Shown piece after piece: positions 1 through 7,912 of a stretch of 35,003 bases of DNA (positions within the stretch are counted from its first letter, which is position 1; each line of letters starts with the position of its first letter). A program made the translations under genes and the position numbers. This DNA comes from Burkholderiales bacterium (lineage in GTDB: Bacteria; Pseudomonadota; Gammaproteobacteria; Burkholderiales; Burkholderiaceae_C). The DNA lies in assembly GCA_030603635.1 (NCBI GenBank), contig JAUVXK010000018.1, positions 1-35,003 of the forward strand, written 5' to 3'. The notes beneath the pieces are model-generated. The model worked only from the letters and a program-made list of their open reading frames with translations. It ran no database searches and had not been told where the DNA came from.

Positions 1-665
1 CGGGTGTCGAAGTCGCGCTTGTTCTGGGCAATGGCCTCGTCGAACTGCTGCAGGCTCCAGTGGCCACGCGGGTCGTTGGCGGTGAAGAGCAGGGCGTTGA
101 GCCAGTGCGACAGGCCTTCGAAACGCAGCTCCAGCGGAATCTGCGCCATGGCCGGGGCCAGGGCCACTTCGGCTTCCTCGAAATGCCCCTCGGCGATGAG
201 GTGCTTCACGTATTCGAAGCGCACATCGTTGTTGGACGGGTCTTTCGCCAGCTGGCCCGCGAGCTTGTCGAGCAGGCTGGTGGTGCCGTTGGGCATTTCG
301 TCTTCCTGGGGAGCCTCTTCGGGCAGAGGCTCGGCGCCGGCTGGCGGGAGATGCTTGTCGAGAAAGGCCTTGACCTGCCCTTCGGGCAATGCGCCCATGA
401 AGCCGTCCACTGGCTGCCCGCCCACCAGCAACACACAGGTGGGAATGCTGCGGATGCCGAAGGCCGCGGCAAGCTGCTGCTCTTCGTCGGAATTGATCTT
501 GACCAGCTTGAAGCGCCCGGCGTAGGCCGCTTCCACCTTCTCCAGCACGGGACCCAGCGAACGGCAGGGGCCGCACCACGGCGCCCAGAAATCCACCAGC
601 ACCGGAACGGTGTGGGAAGCCTCGATGACTTCGGTTTCAAAGTTGGCGAGGGTGACGTCGATCAT
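1..665 (-). CDS. cnoX: Thioredoxin-fold co-chaperone (CnoX/YbbN-like), 3' end outside the window
   Basis: The minus-strand reading frame starts at ATG 665 and is still open at base 1, so about 221 residues are seen and the C-terminus is missing. Residues 1-105 form a thioredoxin domain with the active site WCGPC (C31, C34) and a cis-proline region (IRSIPTC). A linker rich in Pro and Glu follows, then helical sequence resembling the TPR part of YbbN/CnoX proteins. Family members are cytoplasmic holdases that protect proteins from oxidative aggregation and hand them to folding chaperones. Unlike E. coli CnoX, which has lost the first cysteine, this protein keeps both, so it may also have redox activity. 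No clear Shine-Dalgarno sequence precedes the ATG. It lies 57 bases downstream of the CNNM gene on the same strand and may be cotranscribed with it. The family call is firm; redox function is inferred. Confidence 0.85.
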   Translation of the reverse strand, partial: MIDVTLANFETEVIEASHTVPVLVDFWAPWCGPCRSLGPVLEKVEAAYAGRFKLVKINSDEEQQLAAAFGIRSIPTCVLLVGGQPVDGFMGALPEGQVKAFLDKHLPPAGAEPLPEEAPQEDEMPNGTTSLLDKLAGQLAKDPSNNDVRFEYVKHLIAEGHFEEAEVALAPAMAQIPLELRFEGLSHWLNALLFTANDPRGHWSLQQFDEAIAQNKRDFDT

Positions 666-722
666 GGTATCGGTTGAAAGCGTGAAAACGAAGAGATTGT
701 CGCCGCATCTGGGATCAACGGC

Positions 723-1874
723 TCATGAATCAACCCCGAGAGCGGAGGCGTTGGCGTCGAGTTTGATGCCCATCCGCTCGGCGCGCTTGGCCCAAAGCTG
801 GCGAGCGAGCTTTTGCATGTCGTCCACCTTGTCCCCTTCATCCAGGATTTCGATGCCCAGCAGCGTCTCGACCACGTCTTCGAGCGTGACCAGGCCTTTC
901 GCCTCGCCATACTCTCCCACCACAAGGGCAACATGCTGACGCTGTTCCAGCAGGGTCTCCATCAGACGGGAAAGCGGGGTGCTGTCCAGCACCGCAATGA
1001 GGTCTCGCCGGAATTCGTGAATCGGCCGGTGCCCTTGATTGTGCCCCTTGGCAACCAGAAGGTCTTCCCGGAGCACGAAGCCGACCACGTGATCAAGGTC
1101 GGTGCTGAATATGGGCAAACGGGAAAAATGGACTTTCTCGGGGTCGGCAAGCGCTTCCTCAACGGTCAGGTCCTTTTGCAATGCCGACATGACGATGCGC
1201 GGCGTCATGATGGCACTGGCCTGCACCGACTTGAACAGAAACAGGTTCCGGATGATTTTGGATTCCCGATCATTGATCATGCCTGCTTCCTGACCAATAC
1301 CCGCCATGGCCACAAACTCGTCGCGACTGAACGGGTGCAGCTTCCGTCCGCCCGAAATGAGCTTGGTGAGCTTTTCGGAAATAACGATCAACGGATACAT
1401 CCCCTTGATCAGCAGGTTGACGTAGATGCCGGTGAGCCCGGTGAGCTGTCGCCAGTAGACCGCTCCGAGTGTCTTGGGCACGATCTCGGAAAGGAACAGG
1501 ATGAGCAGCGTCATGACCGCCGAAAACACGCCGAACCAGATGTCACCAAAAACGGCCGTGGCCTTGGAGCCCGCACCAATGGCTCCGACGGTATGGGCGA
1601 TGGTGTTGACCGTCAGGATGGCCGCGAGCGACTGATCGATGTTGTCTTCTTTCAGACGCCTGAGCAGTTCCGCTTTCTTGGGATACGTCTGTTTGAGGCC
1701 GGCAATGTATGAGGGGGTGATGCTCAGCAGAGTCGCTTCTGCAATGGAGCACATGAACGAAAACAACAGCGCCAGGATGACATAGAGCAGCAACAGGAAA
1801 GCGTCGCCGCCGAGGGAAGTGGTGCTGCCCGTGAGGGTGTTGAGCGTTTGCGAGATCGTACTGGAAGGGTCCAT
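723..1874 (-). CDS. CNNM (DUF21) membrane protein with CBS domain pair
   Basis: 383 residues. The N-terminal ~190 residues hold a DUF21/CNNM membrane domain with hydrophobic segments around residues 25-50, 95-120 and 125-155. A cytoplasmic CBS domain pair follows at about residues 205-340, recognisable by IMTPRIVMSAL, RLPIFSTDLDHVVGFVLRED and a second repeat ending GLVTLEDVVETLLG. Family members (CorC, YtfL, CNNM) are linked to magnesium or cobalt efflux, with CBS domains binding adenine nucleotides. The C-terminal transporter-associated CorC_HlyC domain of longer homologues seems to be absent: after the CBS pair only about 40 charged residues remain. The gene is divergent from purE across a 159-base gap and is followed on the same strand by cnoX. 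Substrate cannot be assigned from sequence. Confidence 0.85.
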   Translation of the reverse strand: MDPSSTISQTLNTLTGSTTSLGGDAFLLLLYVILALLFSFMCSIAEATLLSITPSYIAGLKQTYPKKAELLRRLKEDNIDQSLAAILTVNTIAHTVGAIGAGSKATAVFGDIWFGVFSAVMTLLILFLSEIVPKTLGAVYWRQLTGLTGIYVNLLIKGMYPLIVISEKLTKLISGGRKLHPFSRDEFVAMAGIGQEAGMINDRESKIIRNLFLFKSVQASAIMTPRIVMSALQKDLTVEEALADPEKVHFSRLPIFSTDLDHVVGFVLREDLLVAKGHNQGHRPIHEFRRDLIAVLDSTPLSRLMETLLEQRQHVALVVGEYGEAKGLVTLEDVVETLLGIEILDEGDKVDDMQKLARQLWAKRAERMGIKLDANASALGVDS

Positions 1875-2033
1875 TCGGGGTGGGTCAACACTGTTTCGAG
1901 ATCACAGGCGCCCTTGGCTGAGAAGTGGACATATTAAGCCATCTGCCCGTCTTCCCATCCTGAACCGACCGCCGAGAAAGATCGGTGCCATCCAGGGCTG
2001 CGCTCTTAAAATGGCGACTTTGATGGAGCAGCC

Positions 2034-2537
2034 ATGAGCGAAAGCGTGCAAGTGGGCGTCGTCATGGGGTCCAGCAGCGACTGGGACACCATGCAACACG
2101 CGGTAGCGATTTTGCAGGAGTTTGGGGTGGCGCACGAGGCGCGCGTGGTCTCGGCACACCGCATGCCCGACGACATGTTCGCCTACGCCGAGGCCGCCGG
2201 CCCGCGTGGGCTCAAGGCCATCGTGGCCGGTGCGGGCGGCGCGGCCCACCTGCCTGGCATGCTGGCGTCCAAGACCCCGGTGCCGGTGCTGGGCGTGCCG
2301 GTGCAGACCAAGGCGCTTTCGGGCGTGGATTCGCTGCACAGCATCGTGCAGATGCCCAAGGGCGTGCCGGTGGCCACCTTTGCCATCGGCCCGGCGGGGG
2401 CGGCCAATGCGGCTTTGTTCGCGGTGGCCATGCTGGCCAACCAAGACCCCGCGCTGTTGAAGAAGCTGCAGGCCTTCCGCGCCGCGCAGACCGAAGCGGC
2501 CCGCGCCATGGCGGTGCCACCCAAGGAGGGCACATGA
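2034..2537 (+). CDS. purE: N5-carboxyaminoimidazole ribonucleotide mutase PurE
   Basis: 167 residues, usual length for class I PurE. It moves the carboxylate of N5-CAIR to give CAIR in de novo purine synthesis, acting on the product of PurK. The phosphate-binding start [14 protein letters not shown], the catalytic SAHRMPDDM (histidine near residue 43) and the [14 protein letters not shown] loop are all intact. The ATG is preceded by GGAG at a good distance. The stop overlaps the purK start (ATGA at 2534-2537), indicating translational coupling of the two consecutive enzymes. A TAAAAT stretch at 2007-2012 could be a -10 element, but no convincing -35 accompanies it. Confidence 0.97.
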   Translation: MSESVQVGVVMGSSSDWDTMQHAVAILQEFGVAHEARVVSAHRMPDDMFAYAEAAGPRGLKAIVAGAGGAAHLPGMLASKTPVPVLGVPVQTKALSGVDSLHSIVQMPKGVPVATFAIGPAGAANAALFAVAMLANQDPALLKKLQAFRAAQTEAARAMAVPPKEGT

Positions 2538-3748
2538 GCCGCAAGCCGGTGTTGCCCGGGCAGGTGATGGCCAGCGGCCAGATGGCCACGCTCGGCGTGA
2601 TGGGCGGTGGCCAATTGGGCCGCATGTTCGTGCAGGCGGCCCAGGAAATGGGCTACTTCACGGCCGTGCTTGACGCCGACCCGGCCAGCCCCGCCGGCCT
2701 GGTGAGCCACTACCACATCCAGACACCCTACGAAGACGAACAAGGCCTGGCGCAGCTGATGCAGCGCAGCGAAGCCATCACCACCGAATTCGAGAACGTG
2801 CCCGCTCCGGCGCTGATGACGCTGGGTGCGCACCGCCCGGTGGCACCCGCCGCCCAAGCGGTGGCCGTGGCGCAGGACCGCATCGCCGAGAAGGCCCACT
2901 TCGTGGCCTGCGCGCAGGCCGGTGGCGTGGGCCCCGCGCCCTATGCCGCCATCGACAACGAGGCGCTGCTCAACGCCGTGCCCGCCGATCTGCTGCCCGG
3001 CATCCTGAAAACCGCTCGCCTGGGCTACGACGGCAAGGGCCAGATTCGCGTGCCGGACCGCGCGGCGCTGGCCGCCGCCTGGGAACAGATGGGTCGCGTG
3101 CCCTGTGTACTGGAAAAGCTGCTGCCACTCAAGGACGAGCTGTCGGTGATCGTGGCGCGCGGTGCCGACGGCCAGATCGTGCATTTTCCGCCCCAGCGCA
3201 ACCTGCACCGCGACGGCATTCTGGCCGTGACCGAGGTGTTCGAAGGCAACCTGCCGGCCCCGCTCGCTCAACAGGCCGTGGCCAGCACCCGCGCCATTGC
3301 CGAACAGCTGAAGTACGTGGGCGTGCTGTGCGTGGAGTATTTCGTCATCGACGACGGCAGCGCCGAAGGCGCGCTGGTGGTGAACGAAATGGCGCCCCGT
3401 CCCCACAACAGCGGCCACTACACGCTCAATGCCTGCGACGTGTCGCAGTTCGAGCTGCAGGTGCGCGCCATGGCTGGCCTGCCTCTGGTGCAGCCACGCC
3501 AGCACAGCCCGGCCATCATGCTCAACCTGCTGGGCGATCTGTGGTTTGGCCCCGAGGGCCAGGCCCGCACCCCCGACTGGGCCGCCGTGCTGGCCCTGCC
3601 CGGCACCCACCTGCACCTGTACGGCAAGCTCAGCGCACGCGCCGGGCGCAAGATGGGCCACCTCAACATCACCGCCGCCACCGTGGAGCAGGCCCAGGCC
3701 ACGGCGCGGCAGGCTGCCGCCCTGCTGGGCATTGCACCGTGGGCATGA
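2534..3748 (+). CDS. purK: N5-carboxyaminoimidazole ribonucleotide synthetase PurK
   Basis: 404 residues, ATP-grasp enzyme that carboxylates aminoimidazole ribonucleotide with ATP and bicarbonate. The sequence shows the N-terminal [16 protein letters not shown] nucleotide fold (residues ~16-31), TEFENVP, the central ATP-grasp part with [12 protein letters not shown] and [18 protein letters not shown], and the C-terminal signature [14 protein letters not shown]. The start is fixed by its 4-base overlap with purE, and the stop overlaps the next gene in the same way at 3745-3748. The first ~17 residues are longer than in many homologues. purE, purK and the Sua5-type gene form one compact translationally coupled operon. 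Confidence 0.97.
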   Translation: MSRKPVLPGQVMASGQMATLGVMGGGQLGRMFVQAAQEMGYFTAVLDADPASPAGLVSHYHIQTPYEDEQGLAQLMQRSEAITTEFENVPAPALMTLGAHRPVAPAAQAVAVAQDRIAEKAHFVACAQAGGVGPAPYAAIDNEALLNAVPADLLPGILKTARLGYDGKGQIRVPDRAALAAAWEQMGRVPCVLEKLLPLKDELSVIVARGADGQIVHFPPQRNLHRDGILAVTEVFEGNLPAPLAQQAVASTRAIAEQLKYVGVLCVEYFVIDDGSAEGALVVNEMAPRPHNSGHYTLNACDVSQFELQVRAMAGLPLVQPRQHSPAIMLNLLGDLWFGPEGQARTPDWAAVLALPGTHLHLYGKLSARAGRKMGHLNITAATVEQAQATARQAAALLGIAPWA

Positions 3749-4764
3749 CCCTGACGCCGCGCCCGGCCGACCCACAGGCCGTGGCACACGCCGTGGCCTC
3801 CTTGCGGCGCGGCGCCCTGGTGGCCATGCCCACCGAAACCGTCTATGGCCTGGCCGCCGACGCCGACCAGCCCGAGGCCGTGGCGCGCATCTTCGCCGCC
3901 AAGGGCCGCCCCAGCGACCACCCCCTCATTGTTCACGTGGCGCCGCCCGCCCAGGCCGGCACCGCCCCGTTGGCGGTGGCACATTACGCGCGCCACATCC
4001 CGGCCTTCGCACAACGGCTGATGCAGGCCTTCTGGCCGGGGCCGCTCACGGTCATCCTGCCCAGGCAGCCGGGCATCGGTCAGGCCGCAGCCGGGGGGCA
4101 GGATTCGATCGGCCTGCGCTGCCCGGCCCACCCGGTGGCCCAGGCGCTGCTCACGGCCTGCACCGAGGCTGGCATCCACGGTCTGGCCGCCCCTAGCGCC
4201 AACCGCTTTGGCCGCGTCAGCCCGACTTCGGCGGCCCACGTGGTGGACGAATTCCAGGGCCTGCTGAGCCCGGAAGACCTGTTCATCCTCGACGGCGGGG
4301 CCTGCGCGGTGGGCATCGAGTCCACCATCGTGGACTGCACGCGCGAGCGCCCGGTGCTGCTCCGCCCGGGCATGCTGCCGCTGAGCGAGCTGGAACGGGT
4401 GGCCGGCCAGCCGCTGGGCGCCCGCGACGCCGACGCGCCCCGCGCCTCCGGCACCCTCGCCTCGCACTACGCACCGCGCGCCCGGGTGCGCCTGATGTCG
4501 GCCACCGAGATTCAGGCCGCGTTGGACGTGCTGGGACCCGACGCACGGCACATTGCGGTGTACAGCCGCACCCCCATGGGCAGCCGCAGCCACCACGTCC
4601 GGCTGGAGCGCATGCCCGAACAACCTGGTGCCTGTGCCCACGAGCTGTTCGCCGTGCTGCGCGCACTGGACACCCACGACACCCGGCTGATCTGGGTCGA
4701 AACCCCGCCGGACGACCCCGCCTGGGACGGTGTGCGCGACCGGCTGCAACGGGCGGCGGCCTGA
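3745..4764 (+). CDS. L-threonylcarbamoyladenylate synthase (Sua5/YrdC type)
   Basis: 339 residues. The enzyme makes threonylcarbamoyl-AMP from threonine, bicarbonate and ATP, the first step of t6A formation at position 37 of ANN-decoding tRNAs. The YrdC domain covers residues ~10-200, with PTETVYGLAADA, KGRPSDHPLIVH, WPGPLTVIL, SANRFGRVSPTSAAHV, GIESTIVD and LLRPGM. A C-terminal Sua5 domain follows the ASGTLASHYAPR motif, so this is the long Sua5 form rather than the short TsaC. ATG 3745 overlaps the purK stop; an in-frame GTG at 3739 is an alternative start. No metabolic link to purine synthesis is known beyond ATP use, so the coupling looks organisational. Confidence 0.93.
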   Translation: MTLTPRPADPQAVAHAVASLRRGALVAMPTETVYGLAADADQPEAVARIFAAKGRPSDHPLIVHVAPPAQAGTAPLAVAHYARHIPAFAQRLMQAFWPGPLTVILPRQPGIGQAAAGGQDSIGLRCPAHPVAQALLTACTEAGIHGLAAPSANRFGRVSPTSAAHVVDEFQGLLSPEDLFILDGGACAVGIESTIVDCTRERPVLLRPGMLPLSELERVAGQPLGARDADAPRASGTLASHYAPRARVRLMSATEIQAALDVLGPDARHIAVYSRTPMGSRSHHVRLERMPEQPGACAHELFAVLRALDTHDTRLIWVETPPDDPAWDGVRDRLQRAAA

Positions 4765-4817
4765 CCATACACCGCAGTCGATCGGTCGGATGATCGATCT
4801 GTGTTACACCTTACTGC

Positions 4818-5729
4818 ATGAATTTCGACTGGATCCAACCCCTCAACGACGCCCTGGAACAATGGGGCGGCAGCTTCGGCCAACTGGCCATGACCAGCCT
4901 GCGCATCGGCGTCATCATCTTTGTTGCCTGGCTCATCAAACGCGTGCTGCACAAGGCGGTGGGCGGTTTGCGGAACCACCTGACCAAGGGCTTTGACGAC
5001 CGCGAAGCCATCAAGCGCGCCGAAACCCTGGGGCGCGTCATTCGCTACCTGGTCAGCGTGGTGGTCACGCTCGTCGGCACCATGCTCGTGCTGTCGGAGG
5101 TGGGTATCTCGCTCGCCCCCATCCTCGGGGCCGCCGGTGTGGTTGGCCTGGCCGTGGGTTTCGGCGCCCAAAGCCTGGTGCGCGACTATTTTTCGGGCTT
5201 CTTCCTGCTGCTGGAAAACCAGATCCGCCAGGGTGACGTCGTCACCCTGGCCGGGCAGACCGGCACGGTGGAGGAGGTGACGCTGCGCTATGTGCAGTTG
5301 CGCGACTATGCCGGCAATGTGTACTTCATTCCCAACGGCCAGATCAGCACGGTGGTGAACATGTCGCGCGGGTTTGGCAACGCCGTGATCGAGGTGGGCG
5401 TGGCCTACCGCGAGGACGTGGACGAGGTCATGGCGGTGATGCAGCGTGTGGCCGTCGAACTGCGCGAAGACCCGGTGTTCGGACCGCGCATCCTGCAGGA
5501 CCTGGAAATGGCCGGTGTGAACGACTGGGCGCAGTCTGCCGTGATGATCCGTGCACGCATCCGCTGTCAGGCACAGGAGCAGTTCGGCGTGCGGCGTGAG
5601 TTCCTGCGCCGCCTCAAGAAGGCGTTCGATGCCGAGGGCATCGAAATCCCCTTCCCCCACCTGACCGTATACGCGGGCCAGCCCAAGGAAGGCAAGGCTC
5701 CCGCATTCCGTCTTGAACAGCAGGGCTGA
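4818..5729 (+). CDS. Small-conductance mechanosensitive channel, MscS family
   Basis: 303 residues, close to the minimal MscS length. Three membrane segments are visible: residues ~30-50 (MTSLRIGVIIFVAWLIKRVL), ~75-98, and the pore helix ~100-130 (APILGAAGVVGLAVGFGAQS) with the Ala/Gly spacing typical of MscS TM3, followed by LVRDYFSGFFLLLENQI. The beta domain (GDVVTLAGQTGTVEEVTLR, FIPNGQI) and a C-terminal alpha/beta domain complete the cytoplasmic vestibule. The family opens on membrane tension and releases small solutes during osmotic downshock. No Shine-Dalgarno sequence precedes ATG 4818 and the gap to the upstream gene is 53 bases, so it may have its own promoter or a weak or leaderless start. 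It converges on minE with only 3 bases between the stops. Confidence 0.93.
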   Translation: MNFDWIQPLNDALEQWGGSFGQLAMTSLRIGVIIFVAWLIKRVLHKAVGGLRNHLTKGFDDREAIKRAETLGRVIRYLVSVVVTLVGTMLVLSEVGISLAPILGAAGVVGLAVGFGAQSLVRDYFSGFFLLLENQIRQGDVVTLAGQTGTVEEVTLRYVQLRDYAGNVYFIPNGQISTVVNMSRGFGNAVIEVGVAYREDVDEVMAVMQRVAVELREDPVFGPRILQDLEMAGVNDWAQSAVMIRARIRCQAQEQFGVRREFLRRLKKAFDAEGIEIPFPHLTVYAGQPKEGKAPAFRLEQQG

Positions 5730-5732
5730 AGC

Positions 5733-5993
5733 TCAACGCGTTTCCGGCAGCTCGATCTTGACTTCCAGCACTTCCAGGTTGTCCTGACGTTCCAGGTGCA
5801 CCTTGATGTCGTCAGGGTTGATGCGCACGTACTTGCCGATCACGGCCACCAGCTCGCGTTGCAGATCGGGCAGGTAATCGGGTTCGGCGGCGTTGCGGCC
5901 TGAGCGTTCGTGCGCCAGAATGATCTGCAGGCGCTCCTTGGCCACGCTGGCCGTTTTTTTCTTTTCACCAAGCAGGAAGGAAAGAAACGACAT
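5733..5993 (-). CDS. minE: Cell division topological specificity factor MinE
   Basis: 86 residues. MinE stimulates the MinD ATPase and drives pole-to-pole oscillation of MinCD so that FtsZ assembles at mid-cell. The N-terminal amphipathic membrane helix ([12 protein letters not shown]), the anti-MinCD helix ([14 protein letters not shown]) and the C-terminal dimer domain ([11 protein letters not shown] through [11 protein letters not shown]) are all present. The start was placed at ATG 5993 because GGAGGT lies 7 bases upstream and the protein then begins exactly like other MinE proteins. An in-frame GTG at 6002 overlaps the minD stop but lies inside the ribosome-binding site. The minD stop codon also falls within this site. 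Last gene of the minC-minD-minE operon. Confidence 0.97.
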   Translation of the reverse strand: MSFLSFLLGEKKKTASVAKERLQIILAHERSGRNAAEPDYLPDLQRELVAVIGKYVRINPDDIKVHLERQDNLEVLEVKIELPETR

Positions 5994-5998
5994 GCCGC

Positions 5999-6811
5999 TC
6001 ACCTCCCGAACAGCCGCTTGAGCAGGCCGGGTTTCTGGGCATCGATGAAACGCAACGGGCGCTCGTTGCCGAGAAAACGCTCGATCACGTCCTTGTAGGC
6101 TTCCGACACATCGGTGCCCTGCAGGTGCACGGCCGGGGTCCCCTGGTTCGAGGCCTGCAGCACGCTTTCGCTCTCGGGAATGACGCCGATGAGCTTGATG
6201 CGCAGGATGTCCTGGATGTCTTCCAGCGACAGCATCTGACCGTCCTGCACCCGGTTGGGGTTGTAGCGGGTGATGAGCAGGTGCTCCTTGATGGGTTCCT
6301 TGCCTTCGATGGCGCGCTTGGTCTTGCTGCCGAGCATGCCCAGGATGCGGTCGGAATCGCGCACGCTGGAGACCTCGGGATTGGTCACCACCAGCGCTTC
6401 ATCTGCAAAGTGCATGGCCATCAGCGCACCGGTCTCAATGCCGGCGGGCGAATCGCAGACGATGTACTCGAATCCCATGCCGGCCAGGTCGTTGAGCACA
6501 CGCTCCACGCCTTCCTGGGTCAGGGCGTCCTTGTCGCGTGTCTGGCTCGCGGCGAGCACGTAGAGGTTGTCGCTTTGCTTGTCGCGGATCAGCGCCTGGT
6601 TAAGGTTGGCTTCGTTGTGGATGACGTTGATGAAGTCGTACACCACACGGCGTTCGCAACCCATGATGAGGTCGAGGTTGCGCAGTCCCACGTCAAAGTC
6701 GATGACCACGGTCTTGAAACCTTTGAGCGCCAGGCCGGCGGCAAAGCTGGCGCTGGTGGTGGTCTTGCCCACCCCGCCCTTGCCGGAAGTGACTACAACG
6801 ATTTTGGTCAT
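5999..6811 (-). CDS. minD: Septum site-determining ATPase MinD
   Basis: 270 residues, a ParA/MinD-family ATPase that binds the membrane when dimeric with ATP and recruits MinC. The deviant Walker A motif GKGGVGKTT is at residues ~10-18, with the signature lysine; [17 protein letters not shown] follows and the switch II region is CDSPAGIE. The C-terminal membrane-targeting amphipathic helix (LLKRLFGR) is present at the end. ATG 6811 gives the standard [13 protein letters not shown] start; a longer reading frame upstream runs antisense to nothing conserved and was not used. An AGGAAAG stretch lies somewhat far upstream of the ATG. The gene is 31 bases from minC and 5 bases from minE. Confidence 0.98.
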   Translation of the reverse strand: MTKIVVVTSGKGGVGKTTTSASFAAGLALKGFKTVVIDFDVGLRNLDLIMGCERRVVYDFINVIHNEANLNQALIRDKQSDNLYVLAASQTRDKDALTQEGVERVLNDLAGMGFEYIVCDSPAGIETGALMAMHFADEALVVTNPEVSSVRDSDRILGMLGSKTKRAIEGKEPIKEHLLITRYNPNRVQDGQMLSLEDIQDILRIKLIGVIPESESVLQASNQGTPAVHLQGTDVSEAYKDVIERFLGNERPLRFIDAQKPGLLKRLFGR

Positions 6812-6842
6812 GGATGGCTTTCTTTCCTGGAAAAAAGGCCCT

Positions 6843-7577
6843 TCAGGCCAGAGGTTCAATGAGCAGGCGGTCGCCCTGTTCGTTGCTGTCAAGTCGGATC
6901 TGTGCCGCCTTGCCACGCACGTTGTCGGGCAGCGGCACTTCGCTGGTGCGGTACACCCCGGCAATGGACACCAGTTCGGCTTCCAGTTCGCGGGCGAAAA
7001 TCCGCGCGGTGGCGTCACCGCGCGCACCGGCAATGGCTTTGCCACGCAGCGGTGCATACACGTGGATGTGGCCGTCTGCCACCACCTCAGCGCCAGGGTT
7101 CACCATAGCGGTGACGATGAGATCCCGGCCGCGCGCATAGACCTGCTGCCCGGAACGCAAGGGCTTGTCCACCACCAGGGCGGTAGGAGCGGACAGGGGA
7201 ACAGGAGGAACTGCAGCGGCAACCGGTTCTGCTTGACGCTCGGTGGCCAGGGCATCGTCGGCGCAGGCCAGACCTGCCTGGTTCGCAGCGTTACGCTGGG
7301 CAACGTGCCCCCCCTTGTAGGCCATGGGGCAGAGGCGATGGTCGCGCAGCAGTTGCAGAAGCGCCGGCACATCTAGGACCGCGTCCTCAGGCAAGGCCGT
7401 GAGATCGATCAGGAGGGGATCCTGATCGAAGAAGTCGCTCTTGGTGCCGAACCGTTGGATCCAGTCGTGTTGCAACCGATCGAGATCAGGGGTGCGCAGC
7501 ACCAGGGCAACCACAGGCCATTGGGCGCTTTTGATGTCGAAACTGGTAACGGTAGAGGCTGCGGATGCAGGCGGCAT
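6843..7577 (-). CDS. minC: Septum site-determining protein MinC
   Basis: 244 residues, the FtsZ antagonist of the Min system. An N-terminal MinC_N domain (residues ~10-100, SFDIKSAQWPVVALVLRT and DLTALPED) is followed by an Ala/Pro-rich linker (~105-140) and the C-terminal beta-helix MinC_C domain (~145-244). The latter contains LRSGQQVYARGRDLIV, GAEVVADGHIHVYAPLRGKA, GAEVVADG-type turns and AGVYR. The C-domain binds MinD and dimerises. The ATG at 7577 is the first in-frame start with conserved sequence. This is the first gene of the operon and its promoter must lie in the AT-rich gap at 7578-7912, which also carries DnaA-box-like sequences. Confidence 0.97.
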   Translation of the reverse strand: MPPASAASTVTSFDIKSAQWPVVALVLRTPDLDRLQHDWIQRFGTKSDFFDQDPLLIDLTALPEDAVLDVPALLQLLRDHRLCPMAYKGGHVAQRNAANQAGLACADDALATERQAEPVAAAVPPVPLSAPTALVVDKPLRSGQQVYARGRDLIVTAMVNPGAEVVADGHIHVYAPLRGKAIAGARGDATARIFARELEAELVSIAGVYRTSEVPLPDNVRGKAAQIRLDSNEQGDRLLIEPLA

Positions 7578-7688
7578 GAGGGGCTGTCTCGGGGAAAGCC
7601 AAATCTTACCAGCCCAGGTCGTGGTTTTCGGACACGTCCAAGGCAGGTCAACGATGAGAACCGCAGAAATGCCGGTGTGTGTTATCCA

Positions 7689-7720
7689 CTATCTTTTTTG
7701 TTTATGTATAAAAAAGATAG
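7689..7720. repeat. Perfect 11-bp inverted repeat in the AT-rich patch
   Basis: CTATCTTTTTT at 7689-7699 is exactly mirrored by AAAAAAGATAG at 7710-7720, with a 10-base spacer. The stem is AT-rich and ends in T-runs on either strand, so it might act as a weak bidirectional terminator between minC and the Spy-like gene. However, both neighbouring genes are on the minus strand: only transcripts from the Spy-like gene would reach it from upstream. It could also be part of a DNA-unwinding element or a binding site. Confidence 0.6.
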
Positions 7721-7862
7721 TCGTAGTAGTAGGCATTGGTTTTTTCTGGGGAAAAGACAAAATTGTTTATCTTTTCAACGATTTGTGTCTTACAACGGGA
7801 TGTGGATGAACGCGGGACTCGATACTGACTGAACAGGGACAAGTAGGCCTGAACTCACCGAC

Positions 7863-7901
7863 CTGTGGACAAGTTATAGGTTGTTCCATAACTGTCCACA
7901 G
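7863..7901. repeat. Near-perfect inverted repeat pairing two DnaA-box-like sequences
   Basis: CTGTGGACAAGTTAT at 7863-7877 faces ATAACTGTCCACAG at 7888-7901 across a 10-base spacer. The arms match over 14 positions with a single extra A in the left arm. Each arm contains one DnaA-box-like 9-mer, in opposite orientations. It lies just beyond the stop of the Spy-like gene (which ends at 7913), so a hairpin at the 3' end of that transcript is an alternative reading, although no T-run follows. Confidence 0.55.
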
Positions 7902-7912
7902 GGTTGTGCGGC

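Larger units (their letters stand above)
7682..7901. other. AT-rich intergenic region with DnaA-box-like sites (candidate origin, DnaA-binding locus or min promoter)
   Basis: The gap at 7578-7912 is the longest gene-free stretch of the window. Bases 7681-7800 have about 32% GC against roughly 65% or more around them. The word TATCTTTT occurs at 7690-7697 and 7768-7775 and inverted at 7712-7719. Near matches to the bacterial DnaA box TTATCCACA are TTATCCACT at 7682-7690 (8/9), TCATCCACA on the minus strand at 7801-7809 (8/9), TTGTCCACA on the minus strand at 7864-7872 (8/9) and CTGTCCACA at 7892-7900 (7/9). An AT-rich patch beside clustered DnaA boxes is the layout of a replication origin, but a DnaA-titrating or DnaA-regulated site, or simply the minC promoter region, would look similar. 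No dnaA gene is in the window. What is seen is firm; the function is inferred. Confidence 0.45.

Noticed and set aside
2007-2012. TAAAAT as purE promoter -10
   Set aside because: No acceptable -35 element at 16-18 bases upstream, so I did not annotate a promoter.
2183-3787. 534-codon open frame antisense to purE/purK
   Set aside because: Its translation has no family resemblance and is rich in His, Gly and Gln as expected of the complement of GC-biased codons; it covers two unmistakable genes on the other strand.
4777-4800. GATC-rich imperfect inverted repeat before mscS
   Set aside because: Arms are only about 5 bases with mismatches and no T-run; not distinguishable from chance.
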